A stretch of 64,000 nucleotides of DNA from Aromatoleum anaerobium (GTDB lineage: Bacteria > Pseudomonadota > Gammaproteobacteria > Burkholderiales > Rhodocyclaceae): contig NZ_WTVG02000039.1 in NCBI RefSeq assembly GCF_012910705.2, positions 620,001 through 684,000 of the forward strand. Direction: 5' to 3'. Both the position numbers and the translations under genes were made by a program. A model generated the notes under the pieces. That model did no database searches. It was not told the origin of the DNA and saw only the letters and a program-made list of their open reading frames with translations. This document shows, in pieces, positions 38,877-47,761 of the stretch (position 1 is the first letter of the stretch; each line of letters starts with the position of its first letter).

Positions 38877-39314
38877 TCAGCTCTTTGGATAGACTTGGTG
38901 CGCCCGTTTCACGAACGAATCGACAAAGGTGTTCGCGATGTGATTGAACACCGGCCCGAGCGCCTTTTCCAGCAGCCGGTTCGAGAATTCGTAGTGCAGG
39001 TTGAACTCGACCTTGCAGGCGCTCTCGCCCAGCGGCGTGAAATGCCAGTTGCCGTCGAGATGCTTGAACGGACCGTCCCTGAGCCGGATCAGCATTTTCA
39101 CCGGCGCGAGCTTTTCGTTCTGCGTGCTGAAATGCGCCTTGAGCCCGTGATAGTTGATATGCAGCGTCGCGACGGTGACTTTTTCGGTGCGCGCATGCAC
39201 CTCCGTGCCGCCACACCACGGCAGGAATTGCGGGTAATCCTCGCAGCGATCGACGAGTTCGAACATCTGCGCGGGGGTGAACTCGACCAGGACCAGCTTC
39301 TTGACGTCAGCCAT
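38877..39314 (-). CDS. ratA: RatA/Coq10-like START-domain protein
   Basis: The 145-residue protein from the ATG at 39314 belongs to the SRPBCC/START fold (FTPAQMFELVDRCEDYPQFL, PWCGGTEV, then NRLLEKALGPVFNHIANTFV). In E. coli RatA was described as a toxin blocking 70S formation; it is also related to Coq10 ubiquinone-binding proteins, so either role is possible. It starts an operon with rnfH and is divergent from smpB, a conserved arrangement. The longer frame to 39,794 is antisense to smpB. Confidence 0.92.
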   Translation of the reverse strand: MADVKKLVLVEFTPAQMFELVDRCEDYPQFLPWCGGTEVHARTEKVTVATLHINYHGLKAHFSTQNEKLAPVKMLIRLRDGPFKHLDGNWHFTPLGESACKVEFNLHYEFSNRLLEKALGPVFNHIANTFVDSFVKRAHQVYPKS

Positions 39315-39422
39315 TGGGGATAGGGACGGCCTTGGCGCCGAACTGCTAAAATCCGCGATTCTACCGCAAGCCGCGCGGCCGGCGCCGGCCTGAAGCACAC
39401 GCCAAGGACCCACGACAAACCC

Positions 39423-39869
39423 ATGAGCATCATCGACAACCGCAAGGCCTTCCATGACTACTTCATCGAAGAGAAGTACGAGGCCGGGCTCGTCCTGGAA
39501 GGGTGGGAAGTCAAGGCGATCCGGGCCGGGCGCGCGAACATCAAGGAAGCGTACGTGATCCTGCGCGGCGAGGAGCTGTTCATCCTCGGCATGCACATCA
39601 GTGCGCTGCAAAGCGCCTCGACTCACGTCAAGACAGACCCGGTGCGCACACGCAAGCTGCTGATGCACGCGAAGGAGATCGCGAAACTGATCGGCAAGGT
39701 CGAGCGCGCCGGCTTCACGCTCGTGCCGCTCGACCTGCACTACGCGAAAGGTCGCATCAAGGCGACGATCGGGCTGGCGAAAGGCAAGAAGCAATACGAC
39801 AAGCGCGAATCCGAGAAGGAACGCGACTGGGAGCGCGACAAGGCGCGCCTGATGCGCGTCAAGACCTGA
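39423..39869 (+). CDS. smpB: SsrA (tmRNA)-binding protein
   Basis: The 148-residue protein brings tmRNA to stalled ribosomes for trans-translation. Typical features are [20 protein letters not shown] at the start, [16 protein letters not shown] near 27, the beta-barrel core with LHISALQ-like [11 protein letters not shown], and the basic tail [18 protein letters not shown] that enters the decoding centre. Length is normal. A TAAAAT box lies at about 39,344 between smpB and ratA. The tmRNA gene is not in the window. Confidence 0.98.
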   Translation: MSIIDNRKAFHDYFIEEKYEAGLVLEGWEVKAIRAGRANIKEAYVILRGEELFILGMHISALQSASTHVKTDPVRTRKLLMHAKEIAKLIGKVERAGFTLVPLDLHYAKGRIKATIGLAKGKKQYDKRESEKERDWERDKARLMRVKT

Positions 39870-39953
39870 ACGTCGCGCGCGTTTCGCAGACTACCTCACC
39901 CCCGCCTTCGTCGACGACAGCCCCGCCGCCGAGCCGGAACCCGGCCCGCGCCC

Positions 39954-41525
39954 TCATGAGCTGCACGACAGCATCGAACAGCCGGCACGATTGCGTGCCC
40001 AGTCCGGCCGCCTGGCGGCGAAGCGCTCGCGACCCGGCTGCTCGTCGTACGGGTGGCGCATGACGTCGAGCAGCTCGGAAATCAGCGCATAGTCCCCCTG
40101 TTCGGCGGCATCGATCGCTTCCTGCGCGAGGTAGTTTCGCAGCACGAAGCGCGGATTGGCGGCGTTCATCCGCGCGCGGCGCCGATCGACAGGCGTCCGG
40201 TCGTGCTTCGCCCGCTTCGCGTACGCAGCAAGCCAGTCGTTCATCTCGGGCTCGGCCGCAGCGGCTTTTTCGGCCGAATAGAACGCGTCGCGCACCGGAT
40301 CGATCGAGGGCGTCTCGAGGTCGAGCGACGCGAGGCCGCGGAAGAAGATCGTCATGTCGACTTCGGCCCGCGTCAGCAGGGCGTGCAGCGTCTCGACGAG
40401 CGCCGCGTCCTCGTCGCCGAACGCCTCGAAGCCGAGTTTTGCGGCCAGCATGCGGCGGTTTTCTTCGTCGAAGACCCGGGCGTAAAGGTCCAGTCCGTCG
40501 TGCAGCGGTTCGGCGGCGCCGAACACGGGATACAGCGCATTCGCGAGCTGCAGCAGGTTCCAGTGCGCGATGTGCGGCTGGCTGCCGAAGCGGTAGCGCC
40601 GGCCGCCGGCATCGGTCGTGTTCGGTGTCCAGCCCGGATCGAAATTGTCGATCCAGCCGTATGGGCCGTAATCGATCGTCAGGCCGAGGATCGACATGTT
40701 GTCGGTGTTCATCACCCCGTGCACGAAACCGACGCGCATCCACTGGGCGATCATTCGCGCCGTGCGTTCGCACACCGTGCGGAACCACTCGGCCCGGCGC
40801 GTTGCCGGTTCGCCCCCAAGCTCGGGAAAATCACGCGCGATCGTGAAATCGACGAGGCGCGTCAGCAGCGCCTCATCGCCACGCGACGTGAAGATCTCGA
40901 AATTGCCGAAGCGGATGAAGGACGGCGCGACGCGGCACACGACCGCTCCCGGCTCGGCTTTCGGCCGGCCGTCATAGAACATGTCCCGGACGACTTTTTC
41001 ACCGGTGCCGACGAGGCACAGCGCGCGCGTCGTCGGCACGCCCAGGTGGTGCATCGCTTCGCTGCAGAGGAATTCGCGGATCGACGAGCGCAGCACCGCG
41101 CGGCCGTCGGCGTGGCGCGAGTACGGCGTGGGGCCGGCACCCTTGAGTTGCAGCTCCCAGCGCCGGGTGCGTCCGTCGCCCCGGGTAGTGACCGTTTCAC
41201 CGAGCGTGATCGCGCGGCCGTCGCCGAGCTGGCCCGCCCAGTTGCCGAACTGGTGACCGCCATAACAGGCGGCATACGGCTCCATTCCGGGCATCAGCGC
41301 GTTGCCGGCAAAGACCGCGGCGAATTCGGGCGAGCGCACGTCCGACTCGTCGAAGCCGAGCAACGCCGCGACTTCGGGCGACCATGCGATCAGGTGCGGC
41401 GCGCTGACCGGCGTCGGCATCACGCGCGAGTAGCAGGCGCCGTGGACCTGGCGCACGTCCGGCGACGGGTTCGGATCACCGGGCAGTTCGTGGACGAAAC
41501 GGTTGTCGAATACGAGATTTTTCAT
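39954..41525 (-). CDS. selO: Protein adenylyltransferase SelO (YdiU family)
   Basis: The 523-residue pseudokinase transfers AMP to Ser, Thr or Tyr of proteins and takes part in redox homeostasis. The signature [20 protein letters not shown] near 85, [16 protein letters not shown] near 128 and [20 protein letters not shown] near 264 hold the nucleotide- and metal-binding residues. The protein ends CSMLSCSS; in animals the matching position is selenocysteine, here Cys. It is 25 bp downstream of ligD on the same strand, so it may be cotranscribed with ku-ligD. Confidence 0.95.
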   Translation of the reverse strand: MKNLVFDNRFVHELPGDPNPSPDVRQVHGACYSRVMPTPVSAPHLIAWSPEVAALLGFDESDVRSPEFAAVFAGNALMPGMEPYAACYGGHQFGNWAGQLGDGRAITLGETVTTRGDGRTRRWELQLKGAGPTPYSRHADGRAVLRSSIREFLCSEAMHHLGVPTTRALCLVGTGEKVVRDMFYDGRPKAEPGAVVCRVAPSFIRFGNFEIFTSRGDEALLTRLVDFTIARDFPELGGEPATRRAEWFRTVCERTARMIAQWMRVGFVHGVMNTDNMSILGLTIDYGPYGWIDNFDPGWTPNTTDAGGRRYRFGSQPHIAHWNLLQLANALYPVFGAAEPLHDGLDLYARVFDEENRRMLAAKLGFEAFGDEDAALVETLHALLTRAEVDMTIFFRGLASLDLETPSIDPVRDAFYSAEKAAAAEPEMNDWLAAYAKRAKHDRTPVDRRRARMNAANPRFVLRNYLAQEAIDAAEQGDYALISELLDVMRHPYDEQPGRERFAARRPDWARNRAGCSMLSCSS

Positions 41526-41550
41526 GGGCCTTGCGGTTCCGCGGGGGGTT

Positions 41551-44112
41551 TCAGTCAGAGTCGCGCTGCTCCGCTTGGTTCGGTGTCTTGCGCGGCTGCG
41601 GTGGACTCTCGCCGAGCGCCTCCCACATGCTGGAGGTCAGGACGAAGCGCTGCTTCGCGTAATCGCGCCACGGATCCTCGCGCAGCCGGGCGAGCCGGTC
41701 CGCAACGGTGAGGATCGTGAACGCGCCCGGTTTCAGTTCCGGCCCGAGCTCGTCCCACGCGAGCGGGGTCGATACCGGAGCGCCGGGACGCGCCCGGGCA
41801 GCATACGCGCAGATCGCCGACGCCCCGGCGTCGTTGCGCAGGTAATCGACGAAGATCCTGCCAGTCCGCTGGTTCTTGGCCATGTTCGCGGTGAAGCGAT
41901 CCGGCAGGATGCGTGCGAGGTGCGTCGCGACGGCTTTCGCAAAGCGTTTGACGTCGGCCCATTGGGGACCGCGGCGCAAAGGCACGACGACGTGCAGCCC
42001 TTTGCCGCCGGTCGTTTTCAGGAAACTCCCGAGCCCGAGTTCCCCGAGCAGCCCGCGCACCAGCTGCGCCGCTTCGGCGACCCGCGCCCACGCCAGCTCC
42101 GGCCCCGGGTCGAGGTCGATCGTGATCCGGTCCGGCCGGTCCGCGCGCGGCATCGTCGCGCCCCAGGTATGGAATTCGACGACGCCGCGCTGGACCATGC
42201 CGATCACCCCTTCGAGATTCGTCACGTACAGATAGCTGCGGCGGTCTTTCGAGGACGCTTCCCAGATGAAGCTTTCGACCCCGCCGGGCCGCTCCTGCCC
42301 CATGTGCCGCTGGAAAAAACACTCCGCCTCGCTGCCATCGGGACAGCGCAGCAGGCTCAGCGGGCGGCTGACCACGTGCGGCAGCAGCCACGGCGCGATG
42401 TCCTCGTAGTAATGCGCGAGATCGGCCTTCGTCAGACCCGCATTCGGCCACACGACGCGCTCCGGATGCGTGATGACGATGCCGGCGACGCGCACTTCGC
42501 CCGGCGCATCGCCCTCCGGTCTCAACGCAAGCTCGTCTTGCACCGTATTGGCCGGCTTGTCCTCGCGCAATCCCGCGAATGCCGCCTGGCGCAGCAGGTT
42601 GTCGCGCGTCCAGCCGGCGTATTCGACCTCGGCGACGAGCGTCGGCCGCACCCAGTGCTGGCCCGCGCCACGCGGCTTGCGCGCGAACGGCGAGTCCTTG
42701 CGCTCGAGCGCGGCAAGCTGGCGGGCGAGCCGGTCGAGCGTCGCCCGATCGAAGCCCGTGCCGACCTTGCCGGCATAATTCAGCGCGCCGGCGTCGTCAT
42801 ACAGCCCGACGAGCAGCGCGCCGAAGCCCTCCCGCGCGCCTCCCGGCTCGGTGTAGCCGCCGATGACGAACTCCTGCCGCGGCCGGCATTTCAGCTTGAT
42901 CCAGCTGCGACTGCGGCCCGACACGTAGCGGGCGTCGCCGCGCTTGCCGATCAGCCCTTCCAGACCGAGGCGACAGGCCTGCTCGAGCGCGGCCCCGACA
43001 TCGCCGGCGAAATGCTCGCTGTACACGATCGCCCCGCCCTCGCCGTCGGCGAGCGCAGCGGCGAGCCGGCGCTTGCGCTCGACCAGCGGCAGGGATGCCA
43101 GCTCGTCTCCGGACAGCCACGGTGCGTCGAACACGTAATAGACGATGCGGCCGGACGAACCCTGTTCGAACACGTTCTGCAGTGCCTGGAAGTCCGGCAA
43201 ACCATTGTCGCCATTGACGACGATCTCGCCGTCGAGCCAGCTGTCATCGAGCTTCAGCGCCGCCAGCGCCGTCGCAAGCTGCGGCATGCGGTGCGTCCAG
43301 TCCTGGCCGGTGCGCGTGTAGAGCGTGACGGTTCCGGCTTCGAGACGCGCCAGGACGCGATAGCCGTCGTACTTGATCTCGTAGACCCAAGCCTCTCCGG
43401 GCGGCGCCTCGTCCACGAGGCTCGCGAGTTGCGGTGCAACGAAAGCGGGGAACGCTGCGTGGTCTTGTTTTGGGGGCTTCGCCATTTCCCCTTTGCGGCG
43501 CCCTGCCCGTTCGTCGACCTGCTTGACGCTGCCGGGGCGAGCCGCGGTAATCTCAGCCTCGTCGCCGACACGCGCCTCGTCGTCGTCCTCCTTGATCAGC
43601 AGCCAGTTGTGATGGCCTTCGCTGTCCTCTTGACCCGCTCTCGCGTGCATCCTCACCAGCGTCCAGCCCCCATGGAGCTTTTCGCCGTCGAGGCGGAACT
43701 TCAGTTTTCCGCGAGCGAGATCGGCAGCGGGGTCGGGCGAGTCGGTCGACCAGTGGCCGCGATCCCACAGGACGACTTCGCCTGCGCCGTACTGTCTGGC
43801 TGGAATCACGCCTTCGAAGTCGCCGTAGTCGAGCGGATGGTCCTCGGTCTCGACCGCGAGCCGGCGCTCCGACGGGTCGAGGCTCGGACCTTTCGGCACC
43901 GCCCAGCTGCGCAACACACCATCGAGTTCGAGACGGAAGTCGTAATGCAGGCGGCGCGCAGCGTGACGCTGAACCGTGAACGTCGGCCCGTCTTCGGCTT
44001 TAAGCGAAACGGTATCGCCGCCCGGCTCCGGCGTGGCGCTGAAATTGCGCATCGCGCGGTAGCGCGCAAGCGGATCGCCCCCGCGGGCCTTGCCGGACTC
44101 GCTTCGCTTCAT
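41551..44112 (-). CDS. ligD: DNA ligase D, multifunctional NHEJ enzyme
   Basis: The 853-residue protein has three domains: a 3'-phosphoesterase (1-200, [16 protein letters not shown] near 51), an ATP-dependent ligase (about 230-530, lysine in [14 protein letters not shown] near 247), and a C-terminal primase-polymerase domain (about 555-840, with [16 protein letters not shown] near 666). It processes and seals double-strand breaks together with Ku. The start overlaps the ku stop by 4 nt, so the two are coupled. The order PE-LIG-POL is common in proteobacteria. Apparently intact. Confidence 0.97.
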   Translation of the reverse strand: MKRSESGKARGGDPLARYRAMRNFSATPEPGGDTVSLKAEDGPTFTVQRHAARRLHYDFRLELDGVLRSWAVPKGPSLDPSERRLAVETEDHPLDYGDFEGVIPARQYGAGEVVLWDRGHWSTDSPDPAADLARGKLKFRLDGEKLHGGWTLVRMHARAGQEDSEGHHNWLLIKEDDDEARVGDEAEITAARPGSVKQVDERAGRRKGEMAKPPKQDHAAFPAFVAPQLASLVDEAPPGEAWVYEIKYDGYRVLARLEAGTVTLYTRTGQDWTHRMPQLATALAALKLDDSWLDGEIVVNGDNGLPDFQALQNVFEQGSSGRIVYYVFDAPWLSGDELASLPLVERKRRLAAALADGEGGAIVYSEHFAGDVGAALEQACRLGLEGLIGKRGDARYVSGRSRSWIKLKCRPRQEFVIGGYTEPGGAREGFGALLVGLYDDAGALNYAGKVGTGFDRATLDRLARQLAALERKDSPFARKPRGAGQHWVRPTLVAEVEYAGWTRDNLLRQAAFAGLREDKPANTVQDELALRPEGDAPGEVRVAGIVITHPERVVWPNAGLTKADLAHYYEDIAPWLLPHVVSRPLSLLRCPDGSEAECFFQRHMGQERPGGVESFIWEASSKDRRSYLYVTNLEGVIGMVQRGVVEFHTWGATMPRADRPDRITIDLDPGPELAWARVAEAAQLVRGLLGELGLGSFLKTTGGKGLHVVVPLRRGPQWADVKRFAKAVATHLARILPDRFTANMAKNQRTGRIFVDYLRNDAGASAICAYAARARPGAPVSTPLAWDELGPELKPGAFTILTVADRLARLREDPWRDYAKQRFVLTSSMWEALGESPPQPRKTPNQAEQRDSD

Positions 44113-45158
44113 GCGCGCCGACGCCGCGTCTCAGCCCCCGACCGACCTCCGCCGTCCTTGCCCGGCTCGCCGGCGGGATTGCGGGACGCAGTCGTCCGCG
44201 CGCGAGCGCTCCGTCCGGCAGCAGGCGGTTTCGTCACCGACGCCCCGCTCGCCGCGGACTTGCGCGCAGCGGTGCGCGACGGTGGCGGCGCAGAATCCTC
44301 GTCGGCGACGGCCCCCTCCTCCTCATTTTCGCTGCGCGCCTTGCCACCTGTGCGCTTGGGGGATCGTCCTTCGAGGCTGCGCTTGAGCAGCGCCATCAGG
44401 TCGACGACCTCGGCTCCGGCCTCGGCCGGCTCCTTCGCCGGCGTCTCGGCGAGGACGTGCGTGCGCCCGGACTCGATCCTGGCCTCGATGCGCGCCATCA
44501 GGTCGTCGCGATAAGTGTCGCGGTACTGCTCGGGCGCCCAGTCCTCGACCATGCCTTCGACGAGGCGCTCGGCCATGTCGAGCTCCCGCGCGCTCACGCC
44601 GAGCGTCTTGATGTCTTCGCCCGGCAGCTTCAGTTCGTCCATCGAGCGGATCTCGTCGGCGAAGCGCAGCGTGTTCATCAGCAGCACCGCGCCGACCGGG
44701 ATCACGGCGGCCAGATGCTGGCGGCTGCGGATCACGACCAGCGCGAGCCCGACGCGTGCGGTGCGTCGCAAGGTCTCGCGCAGCAGCGCATAGCCTTTTT
44801 CGCCGCGGCGCCCGGGCTCGAGGTAGTACGGCGTGTCGAAGTAGTAAGGCGGGATGTCGTCCTGCGACACGAAGGCGACGATCTCGACTGTCTGCGTCGC
44901 TTCGACGTTCGCCTCGCGGAAGTCCTCGTCGGTGACGACGACGTACTGGCCATCCTCGTACTGATAACCCTTGACGATGTCCGACGGCGACACCGGTTCA
45001 CCGGTGCGCTTGTTGATGCGCTGGTAGCCGACCGGCGCGAAATCGCGGCGATCGAGCAGATCGAGATCGAGCCGGTTCGCAGTGCTCGCGGGGTAAAGAG
45101 CGACCGGGACATGAACCAGACCGAAGGCGATGGCGCCTTTCCAGACCACCCTGGGCAT
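44109..45158 (-). CDS. ku: Ku protein, DNA double-strand-break end-binding
   Basis: From the ATG at 45158 (GGAGAG upstream) the protein has 349 residues. The Ku core (1-255) begins with VWKGAIAFGLVHVPVALYPA and has the DNA-encircling part; KGYQYEDGQYVVVTDEDF and RSMDELKLPGEDIK are typical. The C-terminal 95 residues are a basic Lys/Arg/Ala/Ser-rich tail that strengthens DNA binding and contacts LigD. It forms a coupled pair with ligD for non-homologous end joining. Longer frames upstream run into the repeat region and are not used. Confidence 0.97.
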   Translation of the reverse strand: MPRVVWKGAIAFGLVHVPVALYPASTANRLDLDLLDRRDFAPVGYQRINKRTGEPVSPSDIVKGYQYEDGQYVVVTDEDFREANVEATQTVEIVAFVSQDDIPPYYFDTPYYLEPGRRGEKGYALLRETLRRTARVGLALVVIRSRQHLAAVIPVGAVLLMNTLRFADEIRSMDELKLPGEDIKTLGVSARELDMAERLVEGMVEDWAPEQYRDTYRDDLMARIEARIESGRTHVLAETPAKEPAEAGAEVVDLMALLKRSLEGRSPKRTGGKARSENEEEGAVADEDSAPPPSRTAARKSAASGASVTKPPAAGRSARARTTASRNPAGEPGKDGGGRSGAETRRRRA

Positions 45159-45300
45159 GATTGCTCTCCTGCATGCGGCAAGGGCGTGCGGCCGGCGAAG
45201 GCCGGATTGCGCGCGCCGGGAACGGGAATAAACGCGCAGCAATCGACGTTCCCGGGAAGCCTGGACCACCGCGGCGCCGGACGAGAAGAACGGGGCGGCG

Positions 45301-45354
45301 GCGCTGCGAACTTCAGCCGCGCTGCGAACTTCAGCCGCGCTGCGAACCTCAGCC
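45301..45354. repeat. Three tandem copies of an 18-bp unit over the stop codon of the YejE-like gene
   Basis: GCGCTGCGAACTTCAGCC occurs three times in a row (45301-45318, 45319-45336, 45337-45354); the third has CCTCAGCC. Each unit contains TGA on the minus strand, and the unit next to the gene supplies its stop. A slippage duplication is likely. Confidence 0.85.
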
Positions 45355-46779
45355 GCGCCGCGGATCGAACGCGTCGCGCACGACGTCGGCGAACAGGTTC
45401 GCCGACAGCACGAGCACGAACATGAACGCGAACGCCGCGAGGAGCGACCACCACACCATCGGCTCGCGGGCAAGCTCGGCGCGCGCCATGTTGATCATCG
45501 TGCCGAAGCTGATCGTGCCCGGGTCGACGCCGATGCCGACGTAGGACAGCACCGCCTCGGCGAGCACCAGCCCGGAGAAATCCATCACGAGGGCGATCAT
45601 CACGATGTGCATGACGTTCGGCAGGATGTGGCGGCGCAGGATCGCCGCCGTGCCGACCCCGAACGCGCGCGCCGCATGCACGTAGTCGAGCTCGCGCAGC
45701 TTCAGCGTCTCGCCGCGCAGCAGCCGGCACAGGCCGGTCCAGCTGGTGATGCCGAGGATCAGGCACAGCGCCAGCAGCCGTGCATCGGCGCGCTCGGCGG
45801 CGGTCGCGAACCACTGCGGGTTGGTATCGATGACGACCTGCATCATCAGCACCGCCGCGGCGATCAGCAGCACGCCGGGGATCGCGTTGAGCACCGTGTA
45901 GAGGTACTGGATGACGTCGTCGACCCAGCCGCCGAGGTAGCCCGCCATGATGCCGAGCGCAACCGCGAACGGCAGCATCACCAGCGTCGTCAGCGTGCCG
46001 ATGATCAGGGCCGTGCGCACGCTCTTCAGCGACAGGTAGAGCACGTCCTGGCCGACCTTGTCGGTGCCGAACACGTGGTAGTGCGAGCCGAGCGCGACTG
46101 CAGCGCCAGCCACGAGCAGGATCGCGCCGAGCGTGAAGAGCGCGGCCCGCCACGCGAGCACCGTTTCGCCGCGGACGAGCGCGGAGGCGGCTTCCGTCCA
46201 GCCTCGACCGCGACGTCGCGCGAGCGAGGCGGTGAGCGCGAGCGCGGCGACCAGCCACAGGCCGAACGCGGCAGCGGCGCCTTTGCCGAGACGTCCGGCG
46301 ATGTCCTGCCCACGCTCGCTTTCGGGATCGTCCAGATGCGCGGCGCCGTATTTCAAACGGGGATGAATGCGCGTCTGTTCGCCGTCCGGCAGCTCGACGG
46401 TTTCGCGCGCGTACAGTTCGCCGGCGAAGGGCGCCGAGTAGGTTTTTTCGAGGCGGGTGCGCAGCGGTGCGAGCAGCGCATCGAGCGCACTCAGGACTTC
46501 GGACGAATAGGCGGCATCCCGGGAATCCGCAGGGGCTTCCCCGCCATTGGCTGCAGCGGCCGGCAGCGACGGGCGGTAGTGCAGGCTGTCGGCGAGCCCG
46601 ATCGCGAGGAACGCGAGCAGGATCGTTGCCGTGGCCATCCCCGTCGCGCGACTGCCGACCTTGCGCCACGCCGCGCGCAGCGGCTGGCTGCGCCGCACGT
46701 ACACGATCGTCACGAGCCCCAATGCGAGCAGCACGAAGAACAGCGCATCGGTCCACAACAGCACGAAACGAAAATCCAT
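45349..46779 (-). CDS. YejE/DppC-type ABC transporter permease
   Basis: The 476-residue membrane protein is longer than usual (about 340). It has an extra N-terminal part with hydrophobic segments near 10-27 and 48-65, a long periplasmic-type region and another segment near 175, then the permease core with about six segments. The EAA loop is visible in KLRELDYVHAARAFGVG near 357. DKVGQDVLYLSLKSVRTAL begins the core. It forms an importer for peptides or similar oligomers with the two neighbouring genes, 4 bp after the YejB-like gene. The ATPase gene is not adjacent. Confidence 0.88.
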   Translation of the reverse strand: MDFRFVLLWTDALFFVLLALGLVTIVYVRRSQPLRAAWRKVGSRATGMATATILLAFLAIGLADSLHYRPSLPAAAANGGEAPADSRDAAYSSEVLSALDALLAPLRTRLEKTYSAPFAGELYARETVELPDGEQTRIHPRLKYGAAHLDDPESERGQDIAGRLGKGAAAAFGLWLVAALALTASLARRRGRGWTEAASALVRGETVLAWRAALFTLGAILLVAGAAVALGSHYHVFGTDKVGQDVLYLSLKSVRTALIIGTLTTLVMLPFAVALGIMAGYLGGWVDDVIQYLYTVLNAIPGVLLIAAAVLMMQVVIDTNPQWFATAAERADARLLALCLILGITSWTGLCRLLRGETLKLRELDYVHAARAFGVGTAAILRRHILPNVMHIVMIALVMDFSGLVLAEAVLSYVGIGVDPGTISFGTMINMARAELAREPMVWWSLLAAFAFMFVLVLSANLFADVVRDAFDPRRG

Positions 46780-46783
46780 GCGC

Positions 46784-47761
46784 CTACTCCAGCCTTACGC
46801 GCGGATCGACGAGCGTGTAGGAAATGTCGGTCAGCAGCAGGCCGACGATGTACAGCACCGAACCGATGAACACCATCGCGCGCACGACGGCGAAGTCCTG
46901 CGCGTTGATCGCGTCGATCGTGTAGCTGCCGAGGCCCGGAATGCCGAAGAACGACTCGACGATCAGGCTTCCCATGAACAGCAGCGGAATGACGACGACG
47001 ACGCCGGTGAGGATCGGGATCATCGCGTTCTTCAGCACGTGGCGGAACAGCACCGCCAGTTCCGACAGGCCTTTGGCGCGGGCAGTGCGCACGTAGTCCT
47101 TCGAGATTTCCTCGAGGAAGATCGTGCGGTACCAGCGCGCGTTCGCGCCGATCCCGGCGACGATGCTGATCAGCACCGGCAGCACGAGGAAGCGCGCCGC
47201 GTCGAGCCCCGGCGCATAGCCCGAGATCGGCACCAGCGCCCACACTTTCGACACCAGCCACTGCCCGCCGATGATGTAGAACAGGCTCGATATCGACATC
47301 ATCGCGACGCACAGCACGACGCCCCAGAAGTCGAGGTAGCTCGCGCGGAAGAACACCAGCATCAGCGCGAACGACACCGAGACGAACAACCCGAGGACGA
47401 AGGTCGGCAGCGCGATCGCGAGCGACGGGCGCATGCGGTCGCGGATCTCCTGCGCGATGTCGCGGCCGTCGTCGGCGCGGCCGAAGTCAAACGCGAACAT
47501 GCGCAGCGAATTGTCGAAGAAGATCGTGTCGGTCAGCTTCTGCGTGCCGTCCGCATGCGTGTTGACGAACAGCGGCCGGTCGTAGCCGCGCTCGGCCTTC
47601 CAGCGTTCGATCGCCTCCGGCGTCACGCGCTTGACGCCCAGGTGCATGCGCGCCATGTCGTCCGGCGAATTGACGACGAAGAACAGCGCGAAAGTGATGA
47701 GGTTCACGCCGATCAGGATCGGTAGCGCGTACAGCAGGCGACGGACGATATACGCGAACAT
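46784..47761 (-). CDS. YejB/DppB-type ABC transporter permease
   Basis: From the ATG at 47761 the protein has 325 residues and about six membrane segments, the first at 9-29 (LLYALPILIGVNLITFALFF). The EAA loop region reads ISKDYVRTARAKGLSELA near 220, followed by the GIPGLGSYTIDAINAQDF motif typical of this family. The start overlaps the stop of the substrate-binding protein gene by one base (TGATG). A longer frame upstream is antisense-like and is not used. It pairs with the YejE-like permease. Confidence 0.92.
   Translation of the reverse strand: MFAYIVRRLLYALPILIGVNLITFALFFVVNSPDDMARMHLGVKRVTPEAIERWKAERGYDRPLFVNTHADGTQKLTDTIFFDNSLRMFAFDFGRADDGRDIAQEIRDRMRPSLAIALPTFVLGLFVSVSFALMLVFFRASYLDFWGVVLCVAMMSISSLFYIIGGQWLVSKVWALVPISGYAPGLDAARFLVLPVLISIVAGIGANARWYRTIFLEEISKDYVRTARAKGLSELAVLFRHVLKNAMIPILTGVVVVIPLLFMGSLIVESFFGIPGLGSYTIDAINAQDFAVVRAMVFIGSVLYIVGLLLTDISYTLVDPRVRLE

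Noticed and set aside
41503-44514. 1,003-residue open frame on the plus strand
   Set aside because: It is antisense to selO start, ligD and ku, which have clear domains; its translation is Arg/His/Asp-rich and without motifs, as expected from GC-rich antisense frames.
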